Assembly (NCBI GenBank): GCA_030762895.1 | Contig: CM061070.1 | Location: forward strand, 74,945,804 to 75,009,803 | Length of the DNA: 64,000 bases | Origin: Sophora flavescens | Taxonomy: Eukaryota > Streptophyta > Magnoliopsida > Fabales > Fabaceae | Direction: 5' to 3' | Part shown: in pieces, positions 53,656-64,000 of the stretch | How the letters are laid out: each line of letters begins with the position of its first letter | Position numbering within the stretch: the stretch's first letter is position 1 | Made by a program: the position numbers and the translations under genes | The notes under the pieces: generated by a model | The model's database searches: none | Told to the model about the DNA's origin: nothing | Seen by the model: only the letters and a program-made list of their open reading frames with translations

Positions 53656-54480
53656 TGCTGAGAGTTTTTCGAGTTTCGGAAAGGAAGAGGGTCATATTTT
53701 CGGTGGAGATTCGGTATTCTTATGAGTTTTGTAACTTGGAGAAAATGGAGAAAACTTGGTGAGGAAGATGAAGAGAAGTGGGGAGAGGGCAGCTGCGGTT
53801 TTGAGCCTTTATATAGGCTTAGATTTAGGTTTTGTTTGGTTCCTTAGAGTCTAAATAATGGGTTTTGTGAATATTAAATTAATATATGATTAATCATAGT
53901 TAATAGTTAACTTAACTAAGGTTATTTTGGCTAATCATGGTTAATAATATGTGGCTCAAATTTGATGGAGGTGTGACTGATTTTGGGCCACACATAGTGA
54001 CTCACCAATGAGTCACCGATCCTATCCATTAGCGGTTCCTGGAAATTCCGTACGCAGCTTCGTCATTGACCCGATTTCGGTTTTTGAGAGAAAAATAATG
54101 AAACGAAATAGGTATGGTTAAGTATATATGGATGTACGAATTTGAGGAGATGTGGGAGGTTTACAATAATGTAAAATGAGTGGTTAAAAGTGCGTAGATG
54201 TGTCTTGTTAATACCCGCGAAAGCCTGAGGATATTTTGATTTTTTACCTAAAAATCATGATTACTGGCATTTAATGTTCATAAATGCTTGGTGACTCATC
54301 CTCCATAAGTCATCATGTATGACTCGTTGTCCCGATCTCTTGACAGGTCTCTGCAGTTCCATTTCCGACTCCGTCGGTTTCTCGATTAGCGTTTTACGCC
54401 CGAATCGAGTATAAAACCTAATTATTTTGAAAATTTTCAAAATAACCTAATTAAAAAAACAGAAAAATCGGGTTGTTACA
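53656..54480 (-). repeat. Truncated 5' LTR (U3) of the Tekay-like element
   Basis: Plus-strand text from TGCTGAGAGTTTTTCGAGTT to AATCGGGTTGTTACA matches 47912-48987 closely, including GGAGATTCGGT, TTTATATAGGCTTA and CCATAGTTAATAGTTAAC-like text. Only the first about 825 bp of the LTR (minus orientation) survive. Confidence 0.9.
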
Positions 54481-55432
54481 GCTGCTCCACTCGAAATTGC
54501 TCACCAACGAGGAGAGGAATAGAAGAGGCATGTCAAATGATGTCCTCTGTCCAGGATGCCAGGCTGGGCCAGAATCTATCATGCACATTCTGAGGGACTG
54601 CGAGGCTACTGCTGAGCTCTGGAATAGAATCATAGACGCTGCTAACTGGAGTAAATTCTTTAGCCTTGGCTTAGTGCCATGGCTTGAGTGGAACCTGTCA
54701 GCTCAAAACATAGGTGTTACCCCATGGAATTGGATTTCGTTTTTTGCAGTGATAGTCGCTTCACTTTGGAAAGACAGAAATATCTCAGTGTTTGCTAAGG
54801 AGTCCAAGATGGATGAAGATTTGTGGCATCAGATCTGCGCCCAGGTCCGCGATATTGAGAGGGAAATCAACAACCCTCTTAATTCCACCAACAGTAGCAG
54901 AGTAAAGGTAAGGGTTTGCTGGCAACCTCCTCCACTAGGTTTTATCAAGGTCAACATCAATGGCGCGCACAACAACTGGTCAGGGATTTCCGCTTGTGGA
55001 GGGCTGGCTCGTGACAACCAAGGAACTTTTATCAAGGGCTTCTATGGTAATTTGGGAGAATGCTCTACGCTGATTGCTGAGTTCTGGGCTCTCCTTCACG
55101 GCATGAAGATGGCAAGGGACCTCCGCTTTGATAAAGTCATCTTCGAGACAGACTCTACTGTAGTGGTGAACCTAATCTCAAAAGGGTCTTCATCAAACCA
55201 TCAAATTCAATCTCTTTTGGAAGAGATTTTCCAGCTTGCTCGGTCATCTGGGTGGCAGATATCATTTCAACATGCCTTTAGAGAGGCATACAAGAGTGTC
55301 GATTTTTTGCCTAAGAATGGCTTTGATGCCCCTTTAGGTGTTCATTTGACAGAGGCTGTTAGTTCTACCTTAGAGTTATTCATTTCCAATGACTGTAAAG
55401 GGTGTAGTTCACCCAGACTGATTTTGAGTTAG
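54481..55432 (+). pseudogene. LINE ORF2, 3' portion: zf-RVT and RNase H
   Basis: It continues ORF2 after the Tekay insertion: LHSKLLTNEERNRRGMS, the zf-RVT finger VLCPGCQAGPESIMHILRDC, then FAKESKMDEDLWHQI and an RNase H domain. The first RNase H catalytic Asp, normally in KxNxDGA, reads KVNINGA (Asp to Asn). The Glu (LIAEFWALLHG), second Asp (IFETDSTVV) and last Asp (FREAYKSVDFL) are present. The frame is uninterrupted from 54481 to the stop at 55432, so this exon-like block is better preserved than the RT. It is inactive without the upstream part. Confidence 0.9.
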
Positions 55433-55490
55433 TAATATAAGCTCCTTTTTAATCAAAAATAATTTGAATAGTGAAAACCACCCTGATGGT

Positions 55491-55738
55491 TATCCAGATG
55501 ACACGCATTATTGTGGAAATTTTTTTTAATAAAAAATATTCTTTCCATGATGGTTATCAGATGATACGCATTATCGTGGAAATTTTTTTTTATTTTTATT
55601 TTTTTACTATCGTTTTTTTATCAAGAGTTTTTTTTTAACTATCTGAATATAGTTATTGTTGTTGACAAGTTCTTTCCCAAATATAGTTCCTTCAATTGTC
55701 GAGGTGATCGAACATACATTTTTTATTTGGCAAGCTTG
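55491..55738. repeat. Right part of the second copy of the dispersed AT-rich segment
   Basis: It matches 5020-5345: ATGATACGCATTATCGTGG, ACTATCTGAATATA, GTTGTTGACAAG, TCTTTCCCAAATATAGTTCC, CATTTTTTATTTGGCAAGCTT. About 120 bp present at 5140-5260 is missing here. The ATGATACGCATTATCGTGG phrase is locally duplicated (about 55507 and 55560). The Tork-like element starts right after AAGCTTG. Confidence 0.85.
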
Positions 55739-56009
55739 TGTTAAAAACAGAGCAATACATCATAAAGAGTTTATTGAGAGAATGTCTTATTGAATTCAGA
55801 AAGCAAGTGTTGGCTTTATAGCCTTACAAGATAACAAAAATAGAAGCACTAACTGAACCACGTTTTTCATGGCCTGCAACATGGTGGCTAATTGATGGGA
55901 AAAACTAACCCCTATCTGCACATTCCTAAAGAATAGGGTTTTATTTAACAAACTAATAAACTCAAAAACAGTAAAACTAAATGACCGTTAAAGTCTCTAC
56001 AGTCCAACA
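55739..56009 (-). repeat. 3' LTR of the second Tork-like element (271 bp)
   Basis: On the minus strand TGTTGGACTGTAGAG...GTTTTTAACA, preceded by the purine tract AAGGGGAGGGAA. Confidence 0.9.
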
Positions 56010-56041
56010 TTCCCTCCCCTTAAACTATATGCAGAAAGCAT

Positions 56042-59000
56042 TTAGTTTACTTTTGAAGCTTCAACCATTCCCAGCATGCTACGAAGTTTCAAGAACTGAT
56101 CTAACTTGAGGGGCGTTGTCATTATGTCTACAACCTGTTCTTGAGAACTACAGTAGCTCAATTCCACAACTCTATCTTTTACCAAGTCTCTTAGAAAGTG
56201 AAATCTTATATCAATATGTTTGCTTCTGCCATGAAAGACTGAATTCTTGGATAGCTTTATTGTAGAGTCATTGTCACATTGAATCACGATACTTTTTCCT
56301 CTTTATGACCGAGCTTCTCTAACACCCTTCTCAACCAAACACACCGACATACACAAGATGCAGCAGACTACACACTCAGCCTCGGTAGTGGGATGTTGTC
56401 ACTACAGTGTTTCTTAGAAGACCAAGACACTGCTGCGAGAACCAAGCAAGAAAACAAAGCCGTAAGTACTCCTCCGATCATCCAAATCACCAACAAAATC
56501 ACTCACAGGATATGCCACCAGATTTGTGTTGCTTCTCTTTTTGTAGAAGATTCCTAACTCGGTTGTACCTCTCAAGTACCTTAGTATCCTTTTTCCCGCA
56601 AGCCAATGAGATTCGGGTTGGACAAGACATGAATTTGCTAATGAGACTTACTCGCATACATTAAATCGTGCCTTGTTGCAGATCAAGTACATCAAACCGC
56701 CAACCAACTTCTTGAACAAGGTTGCATCAACTTTGGTTCCTTCTTCATCCTTGGACAACTTTGTGCCCGGGACTATAGGATTCTGCACCGACTTATCGTT
56801 ATTCATTCCAAACCTTGCTAAAACTTCACAAGCATACCTTCTTTGACACACAAAAATCCCATCGGGACTCGTACTCCACCTCAACCCCTAAAAATACCTC
56901 ATTCTTCCCAAATAAGACATGTCAAATTCCTACGTCATTGAATTCTTAAATTCATCTCACATACTCCTATCATTCCCAGTATATATTAAATCATCAACAT
57001 ATAGGCTTACTATTAAAAATTTACTTCCTTCCTTCGACTTTGTAAACAGTGTGTGTTCACAAAAGCGCCTTTCGAAGCCTTCTCGAACAAAATATGCTTC
57101 TATCTTGCTATACCATGCTCTCGGTGCTTGCTTAAGGCCATACAACGCCTTCCTTAGCCTGTAAACTTTGTCTTCTTCACCTTTCTTCTCATATCCTGGT
57201 GCATTTTTGCACAAAGACTTCTTCCTTGAGCTCACCGTGAAGGAATGCGCTCTTTACATCCAACTGAAAAACATCCCAACTGTGTTGAGCTGCCAAAGCA
57301 AGTATCAATCGAATGGTGTCAAGTCTGGCAACTGGAGTAAATACTTCAGTATAATCAACTCCATACTGCTGCGCATACCCCTTCACCACTAGCCTTGCTT
57401 TGTACTTCTTTATCTCTCCATTCTCGTTAAGTTTAGTCTTAAAACCCATACCCACTTAACTCCATCCGTAAAACAATAAGCTCCTAAGTCCTTTTTTTCT
57501 ATTGATTCAATTTACTGCTATAATTGCCTCCTTCCACTTCTTGCTCTTGGACAGCCTTCTTCGAATGTAAGGGGGATCATCTTCATAGAAGCATCATCAT
57601 ATATCATTTAGACCATCTTCATCCGATAAGCCTTCACCTGTTTCATAGTCTTCCATCCAAAATGGTGCTCTTCTTACCCTCCCTTCATTTGGAATAGGTG
57701 AATCATTCTCATGTGACTCATCCGAAGGAGAATCAGTTTCACTTGAGTTTCTTGTATCACCACCATTGCTTTCATCTTCATTGCTCTATGCTCCTTCTTC
57801 ACTGTCATTCCCATCATCATCTTTCCATTCTAAAACATCCAACCTGCACTCTACTTTGTTTCTGCCCCAATCCCAACATTCATCTTCTTCAAAACTTACA
57901 TCCTTGCTAATGATGATTTTCTTGGAAACTGGATCATATAATCTATAGGCCTTTGATTCATCACTTACTCCCATTAAAACACACTTCTTTCTCTTGTCAT
58001 CCAACTTGCTTCTCCTCTGGTCTGGAATATGTGCATGGGCTACACACCCAAAAACTCGAAAGTAATCAACTACTGGCTTCACACCGCTCCATGCCTCTTC
58101 TGGAGTTTTATTTTGCACAGCCACGGTAGGACATCTATTGAGGATATGCACACTCCATTTTACAGCTTCGGGCCAAAACATTTTAGGAACCTGCTTCTCA
58201 GTCAACATAGAACGCACCATGTTCATTATCGTCCTGTTTTTCCTCTCAGCAACTCCGTTCTGCTGAGGGGTATAGGCTGCGGTCAATTGTCTGCTTATGC
58301 CTTCAACCTTGCAAAACTCTATAAACTCGTTTGAGGTGAATTCACCACCTCTATCTGTCCTCAAACAAGTGATGTATGCACTAATTTCCTTTTCAACACA
58401 AGCTTTAAAGTTTCTAAACATAGTAAAGGCCTCTGACTTTTCATGTAAAAAGTAAATCCAAGTTTTACGAGTGAAATCATCAATAAAACTTAAGACGTAC
58501 CTCTTATTACTGTTTGATGCTGGTTTGATAGGCCCACATATACCTGAGTGCACAAGTTGTAGCTTGTTTGATGCCCTCCATAGACTCTTCTTAGGCATAT
58601 GATCTCTGTGCTGCTTTCCAGTTAAACACTCTGTGCATATCTTCTTTGGAATCTTGAGTGTAGGCAGCCCATTTACCATCTTCATATAAGAAAGTGTCCT
58701 CAACCCCTTATAGCTTAAGTGACCAAAGCCACAATGCCAAAGATGAGATTCATCTTCCGACACGGTCCCCAAAACATGAAGAAGCTTTTTGGTATCATGG
58801 CAGCCAACAAGAAAAACATTCTATTTCCACTCATATCAGTCTGCATAATTAATCCTTTCTTAGGATGATATACACTACACTTCCCATGCTTGAATTAAAA
58901 TTGCTAAGCCCTTTTCTTGCAGGTTGTCCTATGCTTAATAGATGTTCTTAAGCTCGGGAATGTAATAAATATCAGAAATTACCTGATTAACTACATTCAC

Positions 59001-59578
59001 TTGAAGACGAACGCTGCCTCTTCTCATAACGGCCATTCGGGTGTTATTTCCGAGTTTTACGGTTTGCCTGAAGCTTTCATCCAGCTCGAGAACCACTCCT
59101 TGTTTCCAGTCATATGGTTGCTACATCCAGAGTCAAGAAACCACACTTCCTCCCTCTTTGCTTTTTTGAGTTCAACACAGGACATTAGTAATAACTCTTC
59201 TTCGTCCAATTCAGCATAGTTGGCCTTTTTTTTCACAATCAGGACACTCATATTGATAGTGTCCTAACTTGTGACACTTGAAACACTCGATAACAGCTTT
59301 GTTGAAGGATTGCCTCCCCTTCCACCGCCACGACCTCCTCTAAATGCGCCTCTGCCTCTACCCCTTCCTACTTTATCTTCATAGGAGATCTTTAGAACCC
59401 GCTTCTTCTTCTCCATGGCTTCTCATCCTTTGCTCATGAACAAGAAGACTACTCTGCAACTCATTAATAGTCATCGTGTCCAGGTTGTTGGATTCCTCAA
59501 TCGAGCACACTACATAATCAAATTTTGAGACCATCGATCTCAAAATATTTTTGGTAATGATTGTTTCACTCATACGTT
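56042..59578 (-). pseudogene. gag-pol remnant of the second Tork-like element
   Basis: Minus strand, from high to low coordinates. Gag end (59578-59379: MSETIITKNILRSMVSKFDY, INELQSSLLVHEQRM). Protease (59251-59057: VWFLDSGCSNHMTGNKEW). Integrase (58772-57786: LWHCGFGHLSYKGLRTL, CTECLTGKQH, LVHSGICGPIKP, LRTDRGGEFTSNEF, NGVAERKNRTIMNMVRSM). RT (57455-56648 in several frames: YKARLVVKGYAQQYGVDYTE, DVKSAFLHGELKEEVFVQK, LYGLKQAPRAWYSKIE, SLYVDDLIYTGND). RNase H end (56287-56042: CDNDSTIKLSKNSVFHGRSK, then VDIMTTPLKLDQF). In integrase HSG replaces the usual HxD at the first catalytic Asp. Numerous frameshifts; the integrase block is the longest intact frame. Confidence 0.9.
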
Positions 59579-59767
59579 TGTGACACCCTAAACCCTGCAT
59601 CACATGGTTACCCAAATGTGGAAATATTTCGATTTACAAAGCTGGGTTACTTTCGGAAAGTATCATTTACTCGATGGACGAGTACACTAAAAACGGTAGT
59701 TTTTTTTTTTTGAGATGAAGGAATGAAACAAGATAGAGGTGATGAACACTCAAAACATGAATTGAAG

Positions 59768-59817
<50 letters not shown>

Positions 59818-60070
59818 GTCTCAAAGAGAGCCAAGTTTCAGTACAAAATATAAGGCAAGATCAAAGGCGATTGCAACAGAGTTAGACATCTAGAAGATAC
59901 AGCTTAAAAGAGAGTAAGTAAAGACACATGGAAAGAGGGTCCGGAACCACATCCAAAAGATAACTCTAAAAGTCAGATAACGGAAGATTATCCACAAAAT
60001 GCTCCGAGCTGGTTACTGACACTGGCTGCAAGCAGGGTCTCCACAAAGGCTCCCACGAGACGAGACCTCA
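59579..60070. mobile_element. Start of a second Tekay-like LTR inserted in the Tork gag
   Basis: It begins TGTGACACCCTAAACCCTGC, with CATCACATGGTTACCC following. The latter is shared with the 60071 LTR, but most of the remainder differs, so it is a related yet distinct family. It includes a (TA)n run. It is split at 60070 by the solo LTR and resumes at 63902. Confidence 0.7.
59772..59812. repeat. (TA)n microsatellite, about 20 units
   Basis: Uninterrupted AT/TA dinucleotides within the 59579 LTR. Confidence 0.95.
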
Positions 60071-63000
60071 TGTGACACCCTAACTCGGGTCATCACATGG
60101 TTACCCGTTTGCGGAAATAAAACTTAATTTGCTGGTTGCTTTCGGAAAATAATGTTTTCTCAATGTTTATCTTTTCAAAATATGGTGATAAATTTTTTTT
60201 TCTTTTTTTGCTTTTAACCTTATAACAACAACAACGTAATCAAACCACACTTAAATACACAATGTATATAAGTCATACAACTATACTGCCTCATATGCTT
60301 TCACACCTAAGTCATAATCAGTTTTATTCTCAAAACATAATATAACATAATAGGACCTAAGCTGGTCGTAACTAACAGACACTACAGCCAATAGGAGCAG
60401 CACAACATGCCTCGAACTAGACAGCCTTCTTCTTCTTGTAGGGATCATACCCCTTGTACGACTCTGATATGTTTGTAAGGGTGAGATGCCAATATATGGA
60501 TTTATCACCATAACTAAGTGCGCAACACAAAATAAGGCACATACACATATACATATTTATAACAACGTACTCATTCATATTATATCACATCGTTTATCAA
60601 GGAGTTTCACACCCCAAACATCAACGTTGGAAAACTATGCATGAACACTTCAATACATCATCTAAACACTCACACCTAATCTCATGAGATATCTCCAACC
60701 TCGTGATGAGTTGATCAGACTCGATAGTTACCGCAGACACGCCCACGGGCACACAGACCAAAACCCATCACACACTATCCAACATCGTGGCACAGGTGTT
60801 AACAACGTAGATAGGGCCTCATTGTCCACCCGGCACAATAAGAACATCGTTGGTATGATCTACCCTGACGCCGCAAGGTAATCACTCGTTTGATCATGGC
60901 ACGTCTGCCAAATGCATGCAAGAAAAACACTTTATTCTTAACACTTTTCTTTGTGTTATATCTTTTTTTGTCAAAGCTCTCAAAAGCTTACGACCCAACA
61001 TCGTTTTGAACATCGAAGCTCTCAAAAGCTTACGACTTATCATCGTTTTAAACATAAAAGCTCCCAAAAGCTTACGACCCAACATCGTTTGAAACATCTT
61101 TACAACTTTTATTAACAACACAGGACCTCAGAGTCCGAGTGCTCAATCACGAAGCCCCTAAACCTTGCAATCAGTCTTAGGTTCGTGGTAATAGAAAACA
61201 TCTCAAAACGTTTTAACTTCTTTAAGTAGATACCCAGTCTACAACACAACGAACCTTAATACCCCGACGTCTCGGTTATTAAGTTCCATATCATCGTTTT
61301 ACATCGTTTTTGTCTGTGAAAAACAAATCCAAAATAAGACAACGTCTTAAGAACACTAGTACCCCGACATCTCGGTTACTAAGTTCTATATCGTCATTTA
61401 CATCGTTTTTCGTCTGTAAAAACAAATCCAAAATAAGATCTCCGCAACTTATCCAAGTTGCCGGAAATACGTCATTAAGTAAACTCATTTACAGAAAATC
61501 ACTTCTACTTGAAATTCGTTTGTAAAACGTCAAATCATCAAAAACTCTTTTACTGAAACTTCAACTCTAAAAATTAAATCAATTCAGATTAAATTTCTTC
61601 TCAAAATAAGTACTGCTGTTTTTAAACTTTCACCGTAAATAATTTCGAAACTTGCCGTCGTTTATCATTTTCCAAGAAAAAGTTTTAAAGTCAAACTTTG
61701 ACTTTTTTTTATAATATATATTTTTTTTATAAATAAGATATTTTCAAATATTAATTTCACAAAATAACTTTTTATAATATTACGTAATTTCTTACGTAAA
61801 AATTAGCAACGATAAAAACATTTCACGGTTACGCTCTCACCGTGACTCATAAATTTCTTTTACACGAATAAATCATTAAAATAATAATATTTCTCAAAAC
61901 TCATTATTTTTCCAAAACAATATTTTCCACCACTATTATATTCCAACATTTCCCATAAAACGTTGAATATAATTTTCACAGCTTATTAAAGTTTTTATCT
62001 GATTAATCGATTGTGCACTGACCACTGTCAGACCTCTCAAACAACATTCAACATTCAACAACATCATCAGAATTATATCACCAGGAAGATCATGCATCAT
62101 AGCAACATAATATACAACTGCAGATAATTAAATAAATTAAAAGCAGATCAATCATCGTTGCACGTATAAGCAACACAACGTAAACAACATAAACAATTAA
62201 CCACAACCACATATAAATCATATAAGCCACACTAAAAGCAAATAGTTATTGAGAAAATCCCTCGGGTAAGCTCCCCCACCTCTTGAAGCTCCTTAGTAAA
62301 ATTAAAAGGACTCTGTTGGTTGTCGGAAACCCTCGACGCCGTAGAACAATTAACCTTCAACAACACATACACACAATAAATCAAAACAAGCAAAACAAAC
62401 ACATAATCCTCTCTAATAGGTCACGGCCTCTTAGGGTTTTGTGGCTCAAAATCTCCAAATTTGCTTAAGTCATGGATTAATGATCCTAATATACTTAAGG
62501 AAACGGATTAAGGCTAAACAACAAAGTTAAGAATCAAAACCATCCTAATCCTCTAATTGGTAGATTCAATTCGGCCAACACAAGAACATAGGGTTAGGGT
62601 TTAGTTTAATGAACCAACTAGGATTCAACAAGTATACAAGTATGTATGATGAAACACATGATCATACATCAAAAGCAAGAACAAAAACTCCATCCATCCT
62701 TTCCTCTAGGATTTGGCCAAGATGGGTTTCAAGAGAAGAAAATTTTTTATCATCACATGCTCTTAGATACAAACAGTATACATGATTATAAGAACATAGG
62801 AAGTGGTTTCAACATCATAAGATTTTTCTAGAATTTGTTATGAATTTTCAAAGTTCTAAATCTAGAAACTTAAAAGTGATGAACATAGATCAAATAGACT
62901 TTGAATCATGAAACTTATTGAAGAACATAGACATGATTAGGGAAGGAGAATAGGATTCACCTCTTGAAGATAAAAAAACAAGTGAAAATCCAAGGACTTG

Positions 63001-63901
63001 CTTCACAAAATCAAGCTTTTGTGTTCTAGTGTTCTTGAAAAGTTTAGAGCAGTTTCAGGTGAATTTGGACATATCTCTCAATATACTTATCATTTTTTAA
63101 TGATCTTTATGTCGTTGGAAAGAAGAGAGAAATAGGAATAACTTTCATGTAGAAAGTTTTTCGATATTCAGAATAGAAACTGGTCAGAATCGCTATGCAA
63201 AAATCTGGTGAGTATGAACACCTTTGGTTTGTTCTTATGTGTTCTTAAGAAAACATTGTGTTTGGAGGAAGGAGATGACATGAAGAAATGAAGAAATTTG
63301 CCAAAGTGTGTTGCTAAAGAGGGGGAGCCGTGGGTTTAGGGGACAATTTGGTCCAAATTTACAATGGCATGGCTTGAAAAATTCATGAAGAGCCAAGGAT
63401 AAAATCGTCATTTCCATGCAAAATATTCCTTTGTCATAAATGCGCCATTATGGCCATTATGACGCGGATAGGATCGTCATAAATTCCTGTCACATCAGTC
63501 AAATCCATCACCTCACCCCGATTCTTGACTCCCCGGTTCATCCGACGAGTTTTTTCCTAGAGATATCTCGACGTATTCAGCCTCGAAACAAATATAATAA
63601 TTTAATTTTACGCTAAATTTTTCAAAACTTCCAGTATCATAGTAAATACGATAAAAACATTTTTCATCTTGTTCACGAATTAAAATTAGGTTTTCCGAAG
63701 CAAGAAAACTTTCTTTGTCGGTGAAAGCAGACCGGGTTCCATCTGAATTTTCAACCCAAAATTTCATCGTAACCCTATAATATAAGCGTGATATAGAAAT
63801 GATAGTGATTTACCCAAAATCATTTTTTTGAGTCTCTGATAAAAATATATGTTTATATATTTATTACCGATATTAGAAGTGGCGAAAATCGGGGTGTTAC
63901 A
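60071..63901. mobile_element. Solo Tekay-like LTR (3831 bp)
   Basis: Ends are TGTGACACCC and GGGGTGTTACA (TG...CA, inverted). It is flanked by CCTCA (60066-60070) and CCTCG (63902-63906), a 5-bp target duplicate with one mismatch. No internal region, primer site or second LTR is present. That is the product of LTR-LTR recombination. It is homologous to 44774-48987. A repeated phrase (AAAGCTTACGAC near 60986, 61026 and 61070) and a second one (CCGACRTCTCGGTTA near 61264 and 61363) lie inside. Short ORFs here have no identity. Confidence 0.88.
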
Positions 63902-63906
63902 CCTCG

Positions 63907-64000
63907 GGTAATGGATCTATAACGTCACCATCCTCATCTACGGAATCGTCGTCATAGTCAAGATCCATAACGTGATCCTCCGACCTCATCCTCCTCCATG
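63907..64000. other. Continuation of the 59579 LTR to the window end
   Basis: After the target duplicate CCTCG the sequence GGTAATGGATCTATAACGTC continues to the window end. It should be the interrupted 59579 element, though too short to verify. Confidence 0.4.

Larger units (their letters stand above)
44774..54480 (-). mobile_element. Tekay/Del-like Ty3/gypsy element, pol-less, nested in LINE ORF2
   Basis: Outer ends are inverted: TGAAACACCCC on the left and, on the minus strand, TGTAACAACCC on the right. The flanking 5-bp ACTGC (44769-44773) versus GCTGC (54481-54485) is a target duplicate with one mismatch, and the LINE frame resumes across it. Minus-strand order: partial 5' LTR (54480-53656), then an Athila insertion, then gag (50797-49883), a short tail, polypurine tract and complete 3' LTR (48987-44774). 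No protease, RT, RNase H or integrase remains. It is a deletion derivative or a gag-only non-autonomous family member. Confidence 0.85.
38181..55490 (+). mobile_element. L1-type LINE with nested CACTA, Tekay-like and Athila-like insertions
   Basis: The LINE body is split into 38181-38370, 40001-44773 and 54479-about 55490. ORF1 (DUF4283, zinc knuckle) and ORF2 (AP endonuclease, RT, RNase H) are both present, so it was near full length on insertion. It lies inside the dispersed AT-rich segment, whose halves flank it. ORF1's TAG (41604-41606) overlaps the ATG of ORF2 (41599). Many frameshifts show it is old. The 3' boundary is placed where the flanking repeat resumes; there is no clear poly(A) or target duplication. 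Confidence 0.85.
55739..59578 (-). mobile_element. Tork-like Ty1/copia element, 5' part interrupted at 59578
   Basis: The 3' LTR (55739-56009), polypurine tract, RNase H, RT, integrase, protease and the end of gag are read on the minus strand. At 59578 a Tekay-like LTR interrupts gag. The 5' LTR lies beyond the window. It is the same lineage as the element at 1-2407: shared SKAYRLYDPVSKKIIISKDV-type text and VFGCVAHAHIPDQRRSKLDD. Confidence 0.92.

Noticed and set aside
53656..53725. C-terminal extension of Athila gag (SFSSFGKEEGHIFGG)
   Set aside because: Derived from Tekay LTR sequence shared with 47915-47980; junction artefact.
57698..57948. His/Ser-rich plus-strand ORFs
   Set aside because: Antisense shadows of the acidic, Ser/Glu-rich linker after the Tork integrase.

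Overview
The window looks like repeat-rich, heterochromatin-like DNA from a eudicot plant nuclear genome. A legume is possible but unproven. The reasons are AT-rich spacer, plant-type LTR retrotransposons (Tork-, SIRE- and Ale/Ivana-like copia; Athila-like and Tekay/Del-like gypsy), L1-type LINEs with DUF4283 ORF1 proteins, CACTA and hAT elements, a Helitron-like element, and captured exons of plant bHLH and myosin XI genes. I saw no bacterial-type operon, CRISPR array, rRNA or tRNA gene. Nearly all long reading frames belong to mobile elements and most are broken. The only candidate host gene is a short secreted cysteine-containing peptide at 5542-5730 (-).

Layout. 1-2407: 3' part of a Tork-like copia element with its 3' LTR. 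2408-5540: AT-rich spacer with a duplicated repeat and a (TA)n run. 5542-5811: small peptide gene and TATA box on the minus strand. 5851-11239: complete, very young but coding-defective copia element with a perfect 5-bp target duplication, inserted just upstream of that TATA box. 11245-13860: AT-rich spacer with a Helitron-like element. 13857-15885: LINE ORF1 remnant on the minus strand with an unusual GC-rich 5' region. 15886-34949: a 19-kb CACTA transposon (28-bp terminal inverted repeats, GGT target duplication). Two later retrotransposons sit inside it: an Athila-like non-autonomous gypsy element (17372-22734) and a SIRE-like copia element (24453-33575). About 4.6 kb of original CACTA DNA remains. 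It holds no recognisable transposase but does hold exon-intron fragments of a group IX bHLH gene (three exons) and a myosin XI gene (two exons). 35170-37970: AT-rich spacer with a roughly 102-bp diverged tandem repeat and an intact hAT MITE.

From about 38181 to 55490 lies a nest of insertions. An L1-type LINE on the plus strand has a 1.6-kb CACTA element in ORF1 (38371-40000, target duplication ACT) and a Tekay-like gypsy element in ORF2 (44774-54480). The Tekay element holds a truncated Athila element (50798-53655). The LINE itself splits a dispersed AT-rich repeat whose uninterrupted copy is at 3740-5345. From 55739 a Tork-like copia element on the minus strand runs to 59578, where a Tekay-like LTR interrupts it. 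That LTR is in turn split by a 3.8-kb solo LTR (60071-63901).

The elements do not form a shared pathway. The biology lies in the insertion layers, in the gene-fragment capture by the CACTA element, and in a young retrotransposon next to a small secreted-peptide gene. Calls rest on reading translations, terminal repeats and target-site duplications by eye; no database search was run.
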